Shown here: positions 40,901-55,900 of the stretch, in pieces
How positions within the stretch are numbered: the first letter of the stretch is position 1
Layout: the number at the start of each line of letters is the position of its first letter
Source: Campylorhamphus procurvoides
Taxonomy: Eukaryota; Chordata; Aves; Passeriformes; Dendrocolaptidae
Direction of reading: 5' to 3'
Length of the DNA stretch: 64,000 bases
NCBI GenBank assembly: GCA_013396655.1
Contig: WBMV01009285.1
Location: 1-64,000, forward strand
Program-made: the position numbers and the translations under genes
Notes under the pieces: model-generated
What the model saw: only the letters and a program-made list of their open reading frames with translations
What the model was told of the DNA's origin: nothing
The model's database searches: none

Positions 40901-43900
40901 TTGGGCTGAGTTTTTTTTGTCACATCTGTCTCTTCTGGTTTCCTTCACATATTACAGAACAAAGAAATGCTTAATAGTACCTTTTGTTGAAAAACTAATG
41001 TACATCTCAACATAATCATAGTCAGTCTCCTTCTCTTCCTCTGTTTAACAAGGAACTTTATAGGATTAGGTGAAATAAAGGTGTACATCATCTAGTTTCT
41101 CTAACACATCTGGGAAAGTCTGTAGGGGTGGTAGTGTAAGTATGCTCCCAAATTAACTTACAGTACTGGTGAGGCCTGACCTTATCAAAAGAAGGTGTGC
41201 ATTGGAGACTATGGCATCATTGCCACTGTGTTGTATCCTCTTTGTGCCACAGCTCATTTCCTACAGGAAGAGCAGTTCCACCACATTCAGTCCATTCCAA
41301 GCAGGCTGGTACCAGCCATTTCAGATCTGTGTTGTGCTGTTGCCACTTTGGCCACTGCCTTTGAGGGATCACTTCCGGAGAGTTGGACTAAACTGTCCTC
41401 CAGTCAGGGAGAGGACAAACTCTTGGCATGTCAGAGCAGGTGCCTAGGTCTACACTAAAGCCATAAACTTTGAGGAGAAATAGGGCAGCATTGACTATTC
41501 TGTCTCCAGTATCAGGCTACTGATACCAAGGCTCCTGGAGGGTGAAGTGCTAGCTGAAACCAAGCAGTCCTCAAACCAAGAACAAATACAACATCCTTCA
41601 CATCAATTTGGTAAGAAATGTGTACTGGTTTTTAATTTTATTTTTATCTTCATTTGAGCTGGGAAGGATGTGAAGAGGACAAATCACATAATTATAGATT
41701 TTTCTTAGTGTGTGCCTGCTGTGGAATGGAGATTATTGTTGTTGCACATTTTCTCCTGCACTTGTAAAACAGTGAATTGAATAATAAAATACTTTCTCTG
41801 GTTTATTTCCTTCCCAAGAAGGCATAAAATTGGCAAAAATTCTTTCAGGAAAGGGATGTATTTCAGAAAAGAGATACTTAAATTATTTAAGACTCACTTT
41901 GTTTTACAGAAAGCTCTGAAGCACACCACTTATAAAATTAAGATCACTGAAGAAAAAGGAGCCCAATTTAAAATAGCAATAGCTTATTCAAAAAATAATG
42001 CAGATGTGATTCACCTTAAAAAAAAAGGCCAGAATCAAGTGAAACAAATCAAAGCTGAAATGAATGTGCAGTGATGATATTTCAGAAAAATATGTTGATC
42101 ACAGGGATTCATTCTGTGCATTCTGTGTTTGCTGGAGACATTTTGTTATTTAGCAGATTAGAATAGCCCAGTTGTGCTAATGGAAATCATTCAACAGCCT
42201 CCTCTCACCACACAGAGATCCCCTGTCCCACCTCATGTACACATTCTCTGCAGTACCTACTACCCTGACTGCAAGCCTTGGCCATTGCCACGTGATCCTT
42301 AGCTTTGCAGTTATTCTCCGGGAAAAACCTAAAATAGCCAGCAGCAAGAAATACAGCTATGAAGTGAGGAAATTGCCTGCAAAAGCTTCCTGAGAAGGTT
42401 AGGAAAACGACAGGTAGCAAAAGCATGGGCAGATATTTTAAGCTGTGGAAACAAATGCTTTGTATCATCTTTTCAAAGGCTTACTTAGGAATAATGGAAC
42501 ACTGGGGCTGACACATGGTCAGTCACATTTTCCTGAAGTATGGAATACAAACGGACTCAGACATACCTGAAAACTCGAGGAGAAACCAAGGGCTCAGGCA
42601 GGAAAAAGTTCCCTCTGCTTGATTATAAGAACTGCCTTTTGATCATATTGAGTGAAATTCACAGACAACATCCAGGCAGACTGATTTTAATGTGATTGCA
42701 TGTAATACAGAGGAGAGGCTTCTTGGTGCCTTAGGCATGATATCACTCGCTTCAAGCAAAGGTTCAGATCCCATCCTGTCTAAAAGCAGAGACAACACCT
42801 TAGTCTGATTTTCAAGAACACGTTCTCATAAGCCCTTCTCAACACTTCAGATGTGCAAGAATTGGAACAGATAAGAGTCAGACTCCAATCCTGGGCTTCC
42901 ATTTTTCACTCTTTCTGACTTAATGTGCCAGTTTTACATTAGTGACTGAAGTTACCACAGATCACGGATGTTAGAGGTATAAGGAAAAGCTGAGTGCCAT
43001 GGAAGGCAGAGTTATTTGTCCATCATGAGATCGAAAACGCACACCAAACCAGTCAGTACTTAGTTGTCCCTTGGATTCCTCTCCTCTTCTGCAAAGCCAC
43101 TTCTGTGTAACATTGATTTAATGTCATTTTCAGCTGATCTAGTTTCTTTCTCTTGGTAGTGATGGCTTAAGAAATTAATTAAAATAGAACGTATCATGAG
43201 GTGTTGAGCCCTGAAATGAACCTGTAGCTAAACTGGAGTTCACTGAACACTCCTAACTTGAGATCTTCATCCACATGGTTAAAAAGCAGCTTGTGGACTG
43301 CAGAAGTGTGTCTTCTGGTTAATTACCTACTGATTTGGGAGTTTAGAAATGAAACTTGAGATATTTGGCTTCTCTTTATGTTAACTCAAAATGCTATTTA
43401 ATAAGACAGGCATTATGAAAACTCACTTTCTGGGAAGCACAGAGACAAGACAATGGCAGAATGCAGTCTTTGATCTGGGGGATACTGGTGGAAATTGAGC
43501 TCTGGTCAGTAGAGCTCCAAAGCTGCTGTATTAAGTAATATCAAGTTGGCAGCCCCTATCCAGTGAACAAATAACTACGTTATCCATACATTCTATGTGA
43601 CAAAAAACTGATGATTCCTGTGGTAAAACAGGACCCCAGGAAGAGACACCCACCACAGTGATCTGCAGTCCCAGCTGCTTCCTGGGGTCTGGGGCAGAAG
43701 TTGCTGGTGCTGTGTATGTGTTCCCTCCAGAATTGGTGGCACCAGCTGGTGGCTGGACATGCAGTGACTGAGGATGTCAGTCTGCTTCCCATCTTTGAAG
43801 ATTCTCATGCAAATTACAGACATGTGGACAAGAACTGCAGCAGGAGTGACCCACGGCTTTGCTAACCACAGCTGCATTTTACTACAGGGTGACTTCACAA

Positions 43901-46900
43901 AGCCATGACACATAACACAGACCACAGTCTTGCACACTACAAGCCAGATGTCCTAAAAAAACATTTGAAATGTTCTGAGCAAGCCTATTTACCTTCCCTT
44001 TGAAGAAAAAAAACAAATAGTTGTATTATATGTCTAACAAAGTTGTTACCTTAACAACCAGTAGTGGAAAACACAACTCAGGGAATAAGTAATTTCTCAT
44101 TGGAATAAAGTTAGGTAGGTTCTCTGGAGAACAACACTAAATGCATTTGACTTTCTCCATGCTGCCACATGAGACAAAATTACAGCTAATTACTTTTCAT
44201 TCCATTTCCATCCTGTATGACTCATTAATATAATAGCATGGCATAGCATATACCATAAAAAGCATCAAAAGAAGTGTGGCCAGCAGGTCAAGGGGGGTGA
44301 TTCTGCCCCTCTGCTCTGCCCTTTGGAGACCCAACCTGGAATACTGCATGCAGATTTGAAGTCCTTGGCACAGGAAGGACATGAACCTGTTGGAGCAAGC
44401 CTGGAGTAGGACCACAAAGATGATCAGAGGGATGAAGCACCTCTCCTATGAAGACAGGCTGAGAGAATTGGGATTGTTCACTCTGGAGGAGAGAAGGAGA
44501 AGGCTTCAGTGAAACCTGATCGTGGTTTTTGAGTACCTAAAGGGGGCCTATATGAAAGATGGAGACAAACATTTTAGCCAGAAAAGGAGAAATGGTTTTA
44601 AACTGAATGAAGTCAATTTAGATTAGATATAAGGAATTTTTTTACTGTGAGGGTATCCCACAGTATTAATCATAGTATTAGGCTTTGCATCTGACACTGG
44701 GATGGGAAGCACAGGGTACATTCTTAGAGTGCCAATTATTTACAAGTGAGCATTAATTCTTCTTTATGAACCTAATTTAAGGGTTAGAGCAAAGGAGGAT
44801 TCTCGCAACCTTCTGCCAGGACTTCTCTTTTGTACTGCAAGATAACCACATTCACATAGCAGTTATGGTCATGCGTCCAAATGCAGTTGAGTATACCTTA
44901 TATCAAAGAGTCAATACTTTTCTTTGAAAAAGAATTTTCCTGGAGGGCCTGAAAAACTTGAAGCCTTTTGTACTATCATTTTTGTTCCTGTTACATATAT
45001 TTTCCCTGTGAAGCGCATTACACCTTGGGAGTGCCCAGTCTTGTGAAAGGTGAATTAGCCAGAGGTGCATAAGTCAAAAACCTCACAAAAGAAGTCACAA
45101 GAAAATCTAGTAGAATAGAATGTACTGGCATTACAGAACAGTTTCAGACCACCCCCACAAGCTATTTTGAAACCAAATCTGAACTAGATGGATAAAGCTA
45201 AGCCATGTTGGTGTGAGCAAAATGGTGGGACCATACGGCATTTGGTCTCTGGTTTTTATTTGGCAATATAGGAATATCCTGTGGGACCATTACTAGATTA
45301 CTGACACCAGCTCTGGTATTTTTTGGTGCTTTTCAAATGTCTTTATTGACTTGGAAGTAGTTCAGAGAAGAAAAATCTGAAATTTGGAGTAGTACCTTTT
45401 AGAAACAGAAGTATTGAGAAGATTGATTATTTCATTTAATAAAGAAAAGGTTGAGAGGTGAATTGATCTTGGCCTCTCTAAGGTATCTGTGTAATCAAAG
45501 ATTACCTGATAGCAGAGGGCTTTTTTCTCTCGCACAAAACCAAAGTAAGTGCAGTGAGTTGAAGTCAATGCTAAACTGATTCAAACCATGAAGCAGACAG
45601 TTTTGACAATATTGAATTATGGAAACAGCTTTGTCAAGGTTATGAATAGTTCTCCATCAGTGAAATATTTCAATCCCAATCTTCCTTTTATGTGGTCTTG
45701 TGAGGCTTATCTGGAAGTTACAAATTTGATGCATATGTCTTGAGATGAAATTATTTAGCCTCTGTTATTCAGAAGGTCATTGTAGAGCAGTATCTTCAAA
45801 GAAGGGTCCTGTGAACTATTTCTATAGTCAGGTGGAAACTCTATTGCCTCTTGTCTGCAGGTCTGTCTGGGTGGTGCCAGGACCTGTTCCCTGCTGGAAA
45901 ATGTTTACGGGTTCATAGATTAAAAAACACCTGAAAACCATTTATCAAGATTTCTGATCTAGATTTGCTGGTCTTCAAACCAAAGAGGAAATGCAGTCTT
46001 TAACATGAGCATAACTGAAACAATATCTTTACTAAAATCATAATTCCTCACATACTGGATGACATATACGACAACCCAGTGACGAGTATATTGGATGCAT
46101 CCAAGGATTTGTCAGCAAAACTATCACCTCATTAATATTTTCTCATCTAGAATACAGAGACAGGGAAGGGCTTCAGGGTGTTTGTACCCACAAATCTGCA
46201 ATCTGATACACTTGTGATCAGGTACCACGCATACAGCCTGAATATATTGACACTACAGAGGAGCTGGTAGTATGCTTTAGTTTGATTGCCAGGTATTTTG
46301 CAGTAAGAAAAAGAATGTTAACCCTTTTTCTTGGAGAACTTGTTAATATTCCCCCTCTAGTTTGCAGAGCCTCTCACTCTGGCAGGGACAAAGCCCCCTG
46401 GTTATACAGCTCTTATTTTCCCCCTGAAATTCCTTTCAGGTTTAGCCAACTTGCGAATTCTTTAAAATCCCTTTTTTCTTCCCTGCTGTGACTTGTTCTT
46501 CTAAGGGAAAGGGGCTGGTATTATGCCAACCAAACAGAAATGTCTAAACCATTAGGCAGCACAAACACTGTGTTTGGATGCCAAAAAACAATTCATTTGT
46601 CAATGAGAAGGGAAAAGAGAGATTCCCAGTTCCTTTTGTATCTGCGCCATTGTGTGGGACAAATGCCTTCACTGCTGGCAAAAACAAGGATTGGTCCAGC
46701 GTCCCCTAGCCCCCTGACATAAACAGTGGTCCATTGGCCTCCCTCTGTGAGATGTAACAGACCACACTGAGGACCCTCGTTAATGTCATCACTTTGGTCA
46801 CTCAAACTGCAGCAATGCAGCCTTTATGGAAGAATCCTGTGAAGATGCAGTAAGAGATACCTTACTACAATTACATACAATAGGGGGGGAAGGGAGAATA

Positions 46901-49900
46901 CTCTTTTGTTTTAAATTGAGAGTTTGCCACTATGAGAAAATGTTAAGAGAATGACCCATTCATTTGAGTATATGAAAGGTTAATGCCACTGCCATTTAAT
47001 TGCATGATCCTTTTGCACAGAGTGCACAATGTCAATGTACAACAGGGCAGAATTTTTAGTGCATTGGGGCAATAGCAAAACTGGCACTTCTAATTTCTTT
47101 GTCTGTGAACATTATATTATTGCCATTTAGCTTTGTTCCCAGTGTACTTAGATAGGTAAGTACTCCTCTAAGTATATTGTAAATCAATTCCAAACATATG
47201 GAGGGAAATTCTACACATTTTACTGATACTAACAATCATATTATTATTGCAAGAAATAATACAAGATGTGAAAAACTGAGAAGGATTTGATCCAAGTTTA
47301 AACTTACACTGGTATTCTAGTTTGACTAGATCATAGTCTTCTGTATTTGTACATTACATATAGTTTTCTGCATCTGTGTGGCTTCTGTACATCCAAAAAT
47401 CAGGCAGGGGGCAGGTATGCTGGAATTTGTTTAGCAATGTAGAATAGCAGCTGGGATCAGGGGAGATTTACTGTCTACTTCCATCTTTTCTTCTGTCTTT
47501 ATTTTGTTACTTTACAAAGTATAATGCAATTTATACAAAGCAAGTTAATTACAGTTTAATCCTAAGAAAGGTGGGTGACTGAGACAAGGGCTTGCAGTCT
47601 GCTCTGAAAAGCATAATCTCTTTCCTCTGATGCTCTGCCAGCAGAAGATGATTTCCTTTATTGTTTCCTATTTTCAGAAATGTTTCTAGGCTAACAACAG
47701 ATGTTTCTGTTCTATGAAAAAAAAAATCAAAGCTTCTACACAGATGCACAGAGGGAGAGGAAGTAACCACCTGCAGACTCCAGACTACAGCAAAAATACT
47801 TGGTGATTTTTTTCATCATTTGTCAAGGACAAAGTGTTTTAAATTGCCCAGTGCAGAAACTAGTGGAGTAATAAAACAAAAAGAAAAATGTGTTGTTTAT
47901 TCACATGAATCTAAATTAGCAAAGCACATAAAAGTCCTTAAATTCTACTAGAGTAAAAATTAAGGGTGTTTAAGTATGCTGCAATTTGACCTAGCAAAAT
48001 TTTTTATTTGCTTCATCTTTAGAAAGAAACTATGACTAGTATGAATAATAATATCATGTAGCAGGAATTTCTCTCTCTGTGGGTGGATGACTATTCAGTT
48101 GCATATAACGTCCATGGAAAATATGATCCCAGGATTCAACAAAGTTTTGATTGATGATTATTTATGGCTCTATTAAGAGCTTATTAAAATGTGTTGCATC
48201 AACATTGATAGATTATGGAAGTTCACACTTGTAATATATTTTAGTCTTTTATGATAAATTCCAAGAAGGTAACCTAGTTAAGAGAATTTTTTTCAACCTA
48301 ATCTGCCTAGAATTTTCTTGTGTGCATGCCTCAGTGTAGTGCTCTCCACATTCACAGACACCAGTATATCCAGTGGCATTTTTGCTCTGGAGCACTGAAC
48401 ACCATGTATTTTAACATCTCTGATCTTCTGAAATGCACGTGAGCTTCAAAATGACAAGCCAGTGGAGATGGGGAAAAGTCGATTGTACCTGAACGGTCAG
48501 GGTATGCATGAACCATTTCACTAGTTGTTTAGACTATCTTAATTTTATAACTCATATCTTTCCATTCCTCCTGGAGCCTCTCTCATGGACTTTTCACTCT
48601 CATATATTTTGGGGCCTAGTCCTGCAGTCCCTTCCATTTGGATGAGCCCTGTCAGCCTGGTCTCTAGTGTGATGTCATGTGTGTTGGTGGGAGTCTTCTT
48701 TTACAGAGATGATAGGGAACTTTGATGGCAAGTTATTGGGCATAAACACCTGTTTTCTGTCTGTTTTCTACTCAATACCTAACATAAAAAATGTCATACG
48801 TAAAGGTGTTATTACATTACTTAAATTATAATAGGAAATTCTTGTGCCATGCCCTAAAAATTTAAATCAACACTGCAATATTAATTAAGCATCCAGCATT
48901 TTATTTGTAGATGTAGATATTCAAAATATAGATATTGCTCAACTAGGTGCATTTAGTGCAACCTCTTTTCCTTCTCTTTAATGTAAAACAAATCCAAAAG
49001 AGCATTATAAGGGAAACCCTCTTACATTTCAGTCAGCAAGATTTTCAGTATTTCAGATGTCTAAAGGCTAGTGTCTTGCAAAATGACATCTGTTGCAGTA
49101 ATAGACTTAGAAATATATATATTTCTTACATATTATGATAGCATTAAGGAAAAAGGGAGGAGATGGAGAGTTTTTCATGTATTTGAGTTACGCTAGCAGA
49201 AAAGGAATAAACATTTCTTGCATTCTTGTGGAAACGTTAATTACTCGCATGGCACAACATCATTATAATCAAGACACAGCAATCAGTTCATATAACAAAC
49301 CCTATAATCAAAGTAATGTAATCAATGTAAGTAATCAACTATAATAAGCAATTAAATATCTAACTGCATCAAGCAATAACTAAAATTACAGCCTTGAATA
49401 ATATCAGCTAATTGCATCATTAGAAACTTGTGTAAAAGTCAGTGGTAAATCTGAGTTTTTAACTATGCAAAAAAGCTGTTGCAGGTATCATGAGAATGTC
49501 TACAGCATCATCCTGAGAGATGCTTAACTAAAGAAAAGCAGACTTATTGCAGTGCCGGGCTTGGATTTGCCAGAGGTCTGGGGTATTAAGGCAGGAGTAG
49601 GCTTCTCCTCTAGAGCCTTGTGTGGCCCCTCATCCCCAGTAGAGCCAGAGCAGCTCCCTCTGATGCCATACAGGTTTGTGGCATGCCAGGCACAGTGTCA
49701 CTCAGCAGCTCTGCACACACCCCTTTTCCTCCTGACACCACCAGTGGCTGAATCAGCTAAAGGCACTGGAGCTGCTGAACCTCCTTGGGGATGAGCAGGG
49801 GAGTCAGCTCCCATTGCTTCTGCTTGTTCCACTGCACTCCATCTGCTTGTGAAGGCTGATGGGCCTCACCTCCCACCTTCGTACCACAGAGAGCATGGCC

Positions 49901-52900
49901 AAAAGTCACTGAAAGAAGATGACTTAACTTCTCCTAATAGATCTGCACGCATGTGAGAACAGACCTGTCAGCCCACATCAAAAAGTGACCTTTTTGTGCA
50001 CATTGTCTAGCAATAAGAGAGCTCCAGCAGCTGAAGGCTTTACTTTTGACTGTAGCAGTGCTATCAGACCACAGACCTCACCAAAATAAAGAAGGGTGAG
50101 ACTGAGGCTACCACTACAAAATACTTACATAAAATAAAAATCAGTGAAGAAATACAAAGTGAGACAATCCATGTATGCTTGTTTTTCAGCCATGATAGTA
50201 TACAGGTACTCTGAGTATTTACTGGTTTGGAAGATCTGAAATGAATATCTACTGCTCACAAGCATTAAGAGGACTCTGTAGGATTTAGTCTTTCAAATTA
50301 ACAAAGAAATCCTAAGAAGAGCTCCTGGAAAGCACAATGTGAAATTAATTTGGTTTGTAAGAGTAAAGGTTTAAGCCCCACCAGCTGCCGTTCTTATTTC
50401 CAGCACTGAAGTTGGGTTATTCAGCATGGCAAACAAGACAGGCAGGGTCCCTAGGCTGGAGTACAGTATTTCTGGAAGAAGATTAGCTCTTGAATTCATG
50501 CAGGGCAGATGTAGAAACACAAGAAAGGGCAAGTGTTGACTGCAGTCTAGAGTGAAACTCTCAGCACTGCTTTCATGGCATGACCTCATCCAAAGCATGG
50601 AACAAGATATTGTCACAACTTCCTCTTAAGTGTTTAAACAACACTGAAAATGCATTGCTTGCACCAGGGGATCACTAACGTGTTGTAGTTACAGCAGGAG
50701 TACGGCATGGACAGAACCATCCTGTCTCTCTGTCTCACTCTGCATGGCTTTGCAACTGTACATTTGGGAACTCTTGACTCTTAAGGCAGGGCAGTACATG
50801 TACAGATTGAAGCAATACACACTAGCCAAGTCTGGAACTTAGATCAAATGGACATATGAAAACCTAATTCGAGAGCTTATAGTTTCTCAATATAGTTTGC
50901 TAATTATTGGCTGAATTTTGAAAAAAAAAAAAAAAGGAAATAAAATTGAAAACATTTTGTTCCCGATTGTTCCAGTCCATTGCAGCTTGGTGACTATGAG
51001 ATCAAAGTTGTTAATAATTCTAGAAAAGGCTGTCTTGGTGCATGGTCAAAATGTGAAGTAGGTAGGAATTATCATGGAGTGATAAGAATCATAGAGGCTG
51101 GAAAAGACCTCTACGGTGGTCAAGGTCATCTTGCTCCCTTAAGAACAGTCCTAGACTTCGAAGGGAGAGAAGCCCACTGAGCCCCATGGTGGTGGTGGGC
51201 AGCCCCAGGCACTGGCCTGTCCAAGGAAGGACGTTTTCCTGCAGGAGCATATGCTCTGTCCTGCCCAGAGAATCCTGCAGTGCAATGAGCAATGCCCCAC
51301 CTCTTCCCAGCTGGTGTCTGAAATACAGAGGTTATGAAAATAATGCTGTTACTTACAGAAATAAATGTCAGTGGGGCATATGAGGAGTAGTATTTTAATA
51401 TGTAAAATGTGTACAAAACTTTAACATCTTATGAATTATGGGTAAGGCATTCTGTTGGTCTGCCAGGAGGTTAAAGATTCTTTAGCAACACAAGAGAAGA
51501 TACAGGTCTGTAGAAAACTAACCAGTTTCAAATGGTTATTTTAATTAGTTTGTTTTCCAACAGTTGATGTGGGTTCAATATCTGGAAATATGGACTTGGA
51601 GAGTTCAGAGGGTATTATTTCTGGTCTTTTCTTATAATCATGAAATTCTGCAAGACAAATTGTTTTCTGAAAGCCACTTCTGCTCCAGAAATTGCAAACT
51701 GAGAATTGAATTGTAGGTTTAGCTGCCAATGAATAAGGGCCCAAAACAGTTGTCAAAAAAATCCACCCTTGTTTCTGATTCCAGAAGGTATGATCATGTG
51801 CTTTGTGTGGAAGTTGAAAGCCTGAGGAGCAAACAGAAATATAAAATGCTTTGCTCTTTAAAGCTGATCCCCTCTCACTGCGGTATTGATGACCTTAGAC
51901 TCAGAAGTTCCTTAATACCAATCTTATCACAGACAATATGGAAACTGTTCATAACATTTTAAAAAATGGACACTTTTCATTTGTTTGTGAGTGAAAGCAC
52001 GAAGATGTTTGAATTAATCATTCCTATAAATCCCTGTGATCTCCTAGCAGTTTTCCTCAGAAGACACCTATCTCACTGAGAGTGTTGTTAAAAAAGACTG
52101 AGAAAGAGCCCTTGGTTGGAGAGAGACAGGAATTACAAAAGATTTCTAGCATTTCCTCTCATTATTTGTACAGGGTAGGATCCAACCAGCTGTCCCCAGA
52201 CAGTGATCCATTCTGCCTGCTTTCCCAGGCTCCTAATATGTTGGCTCCTTCTTTTATGAAATTCTTTTACCTTTGGTCTGAAAACTCTCAGGTTTGTATG
52301 CTCCCATATGCCATGTGATCTCAGATAGTCAGTGTGGGGCAGACACACTACTAACTAGTTGCTAATAACTTCTATTTGTTCATATTTACATGCCTGCTTT
52401 CAGAAAGTTAGCAGAGAGCCTGATCTTGAGGGCAGTTATAACCTCCAGAACACCCAACTGTGGGCACAAGGCTGAGCTGGCACCGAATGGTGATGTTTCA
52501 GTTTTCTTTTAGGATTAAACTTGAAAAATCTTGGCAGCTGTACCTCTTCTATTCACTGCTAGCTATGGTGTAGATGAAAAGGAGCTACAAAAATGTTGCA
52601 GGAAGAAAACAGAAAATTAAAAACTTTAAGTTAATGAGCCTCTAAAAATATTAGGCTCATTTTGGACTTCTCAATTTTATTTATATTTATCTTTACATGT
52701 GCCTAGTAGAGGCCAACTGGCATGGTGAAGCCCACGTCCTTACTCTCTTGGAGTGTAAATGGCAATGTCCAAATTACTTACTGGGAATGGTTCTTGGCCC
52801 ATGCTCATTTACAAACCATGCCCAGAAATTATTTTGGATGAGTGAAAGTTTGCCCAGGCCAAAGCCATCACTGGCACAGTTCTAACAATTTAATGGGCTG

Positions 52901-55900
52901 GATGGTCGAGTTTCAGGCTTGGGAACATTCCCTGGCACTGATTAATCTACACCTCTAGAAGCCATGGAAGTTAAGACTAAATAAATACTGTAATTGGAAA
53001 AAATAGCCCTTAGTATATAATTATTTTTAAAATTTACTAGCCATGTTTTGTAAAATATAGCACACACATCAATCAATACAGTTTAAGCTATATCTCAGTT
53101 TTCTGAAAGTGAGCTTACACATAAGGGAGATGGAATTTTCCCTATGTTATCCAAAATATGTCTGTTCTCCAAGGAAACAAAAACTGGCATAGAAAAGTCT
53201 ACTTTCCATACCTCAGTTAAGAGCTCTTCAACCTCCCCACAGACATTTTATCAAATCCACCAAAGATACCATTCAAAGAATACTTTTCTTACGCAAAAGA
53301 TGGTTTGCAATACTCCTGCCATCAAAAGGAATGTGAGTTTTCTATTGTATGCTCTTAAAATGAAGAAATCAACCAAACCCCTATATAGTTGGACCAAGTC
53401 TTGGCATAAAGCCTTCCCTGTTGCCCATCTGTTTATCACTCTAAGTTTTTAATACACATGCTAGAAAACTATTGAAATAAAAACTGCAAGGAGACAGAGA
53501 GCTACATTTTGCCCTGTAAGGTTCAAGGATGAGCAGTTCAGATTTGTCTGATATTCAGGGGAATTAGTGGGTGCCTTTATTTTTTTCAACAGGTTTGAAA
53601 ATGTTCTAGACTGATGGCAATCTGACTGTATCTGCCCAGTATAAACAAACACATTCATATATAGTTAGCCAAGAAATCATCTTTTTCCAGTGCCCAGAAG
53701 GATTGAATAAAACTTGTGTTTTTCCTTTGCATGAGTAAATAAAACCAAGCATACAACTACATTTTTATACAGAATTCTTCCTCTCTTTGCCAGCCTACAT
53801 ATTTTGCCCTCTGCATACATCAGCAGAGCTCTAACCAACAGAACTTTCCCACCTGCCCATTTCCAGGTAAAGAAAGTTACTCAAAGAAGCTGAGAAAGAG
53901 CATGCATTAATTTATTAGATATTAATATTACACATTGGTGGAAGTATGTTTCAATAATTGTAGTTGAGGCAGATCATGGTACCAAAGAATATTAAACCAA
54001 TTATTAGATTTTATATATATATACACTATATAAAAGCTCTGTCTCTACCAGTGTTGCTATAAGCAGGAGAATCAAGGACTGGTAGGTATTCTATATTCAT
54101 ACAGCCCTGTTTTAAGCAATGTGAAGTATTTTAAGAGCAGTCTGTCAGGACTACTTTTATAGCTTTAAAGTATGTCTCATTTGCCTTTGCTATTATGAGA
54201 GATATTAGAGACACAAGTGGGTGCTAATGTGCTCTGACAAACTGTTGGATAATTTTTAAACATTATTTAATATCTGTGTGGTGCCTTTTTCATATAAACA
54301 CCTTATTAGAGAGACAGATCACATGAAAATGGAAGCTTTTACCACTGCAACCTTTAGGCATCCCCAGTGTACCTCTACTTAAAAACTTTGTGTTTTAGAT
54401 GTTAAATTCTATGGGTGCCACGACGAAGTCAGTGTTGTCTAATCTTTGGTATTTTTGTACACTTGATCATCACTCATTTATTTTGATTGCACATACGGAT
54501 GTGTTTAGAAGAACATGCTGAATGCAAAAGGCTGGCTGTACTAGTGCAGCAGGCTTGCCGTTCAAAATTAGGTGCATGAAGAAAAGTACTCATTTGCCAT
54601 GACTGTGCATATAGATATATTAACTGCATTCACAGTGGTCACTTCCATGTCACAGCTCTGACATTTTAGCTGCATAGCAATATGAAACAATAATAGCTGC
54701 TATGGGTTAATCAGTCACCTCTCTCCTCAGGGAACAGTGCTGCTTCCAGTCACAAGCATACTTGCATGAAAAGCATGTTTGTCTTCTCCCACAAAGACCA
54801 AACCAATAAAAGGATCAACTTCTTTTTTAAGAGAAAGGAGATGTAAAGTGTAGAAAAACTGTTTTAGACAATGAGGATCTTTCTGAACGTGATGGAGGTG
54901 GATTAGACAGGTTTCTCACTGCCTGTAACAAGATATAGAGGTGTCTGTGGAGAGTATCTTAGCATTCAGGGTCAGACGCAGCCTCATGTGATGTGGTGGC
55001 ATCACTCACCAGCAACCTGTAATAAGGGCAAAGGTAAGGTCAGGGACCATCTGTCTCCAGGTGCTAAGGTATACGTGGTAAAGTCACAACCTGTGATACT
55101 TTAAGAGAGCTTGTTAGTGTGTTCGTACCCTGATGTAGACTCTACCTACCTCTACAGAATCACAGTGCTGTTGAGACTGGGCAGAACCTCTGGGGATTTC
55201 TAATCCAATCACCTTTGCTCAGAGCAGTGTCAGCTAGCACAGTTTGCTCAGAACTGTGTCCAGTTTGAGTATCTCCAAGGATGCAGACTCCACAACCATT
55301 CTGGGAAACCTGTTCCAGTGTTTAATTACCTAAATTAATTAGGAAAAGTTTCTTCATATGTTTAAATGGAATTTGATGTATTTCAGCTTGTGCACATTGC
55401 CTCTTGTCCTTTTTCTGGGCATTACAGAATAAAATCTGGCTTGATCTTCTTTACTTCCCCCATCAGGTATTGGTACATATTGATAAGGTACATGGGAGCC
55501 TTCTCTTGTCTAGACTGAACAGTCTAGAGCTCTCAGCTCCCTCTCTTATTACAGGTGCTCCAGTGTGTTTATTAACAGATCAAGTTCATGGTGTCTCTTG
55601 TACTGGGGATACCAGCACTTTACCCAGCATTCCAGACAGGTCTCACCAGTACTGAACAGAGAGGAAGTATCACATCCCTGAACTGAACTTGGTGGTGATG
55701 CTCTTCACAATGCAGTCAAGGATACTGCTGGCCTTTCTTGTCACAAGAGCACCTTGCTGGCTCATGTTTAACCTACTGCTCACCAGGACGCCCAGGTCCT
55801 TCTCTGAAAGCTGTTTTCCAGCTGGTCAGGCCCCAGTCTTTTCTGGTACATGGGATTATTCCTCCCCAGGTGCCGGATTTGATATTTCCCTGTGCTGAAC

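Noticed and set aside
42719..42790. tRNA-like B box (GGTTCAGATCCCATCC)
   Set aside because: No matching A box or cloverleaf can be drawn around it; a chance match is more likely.
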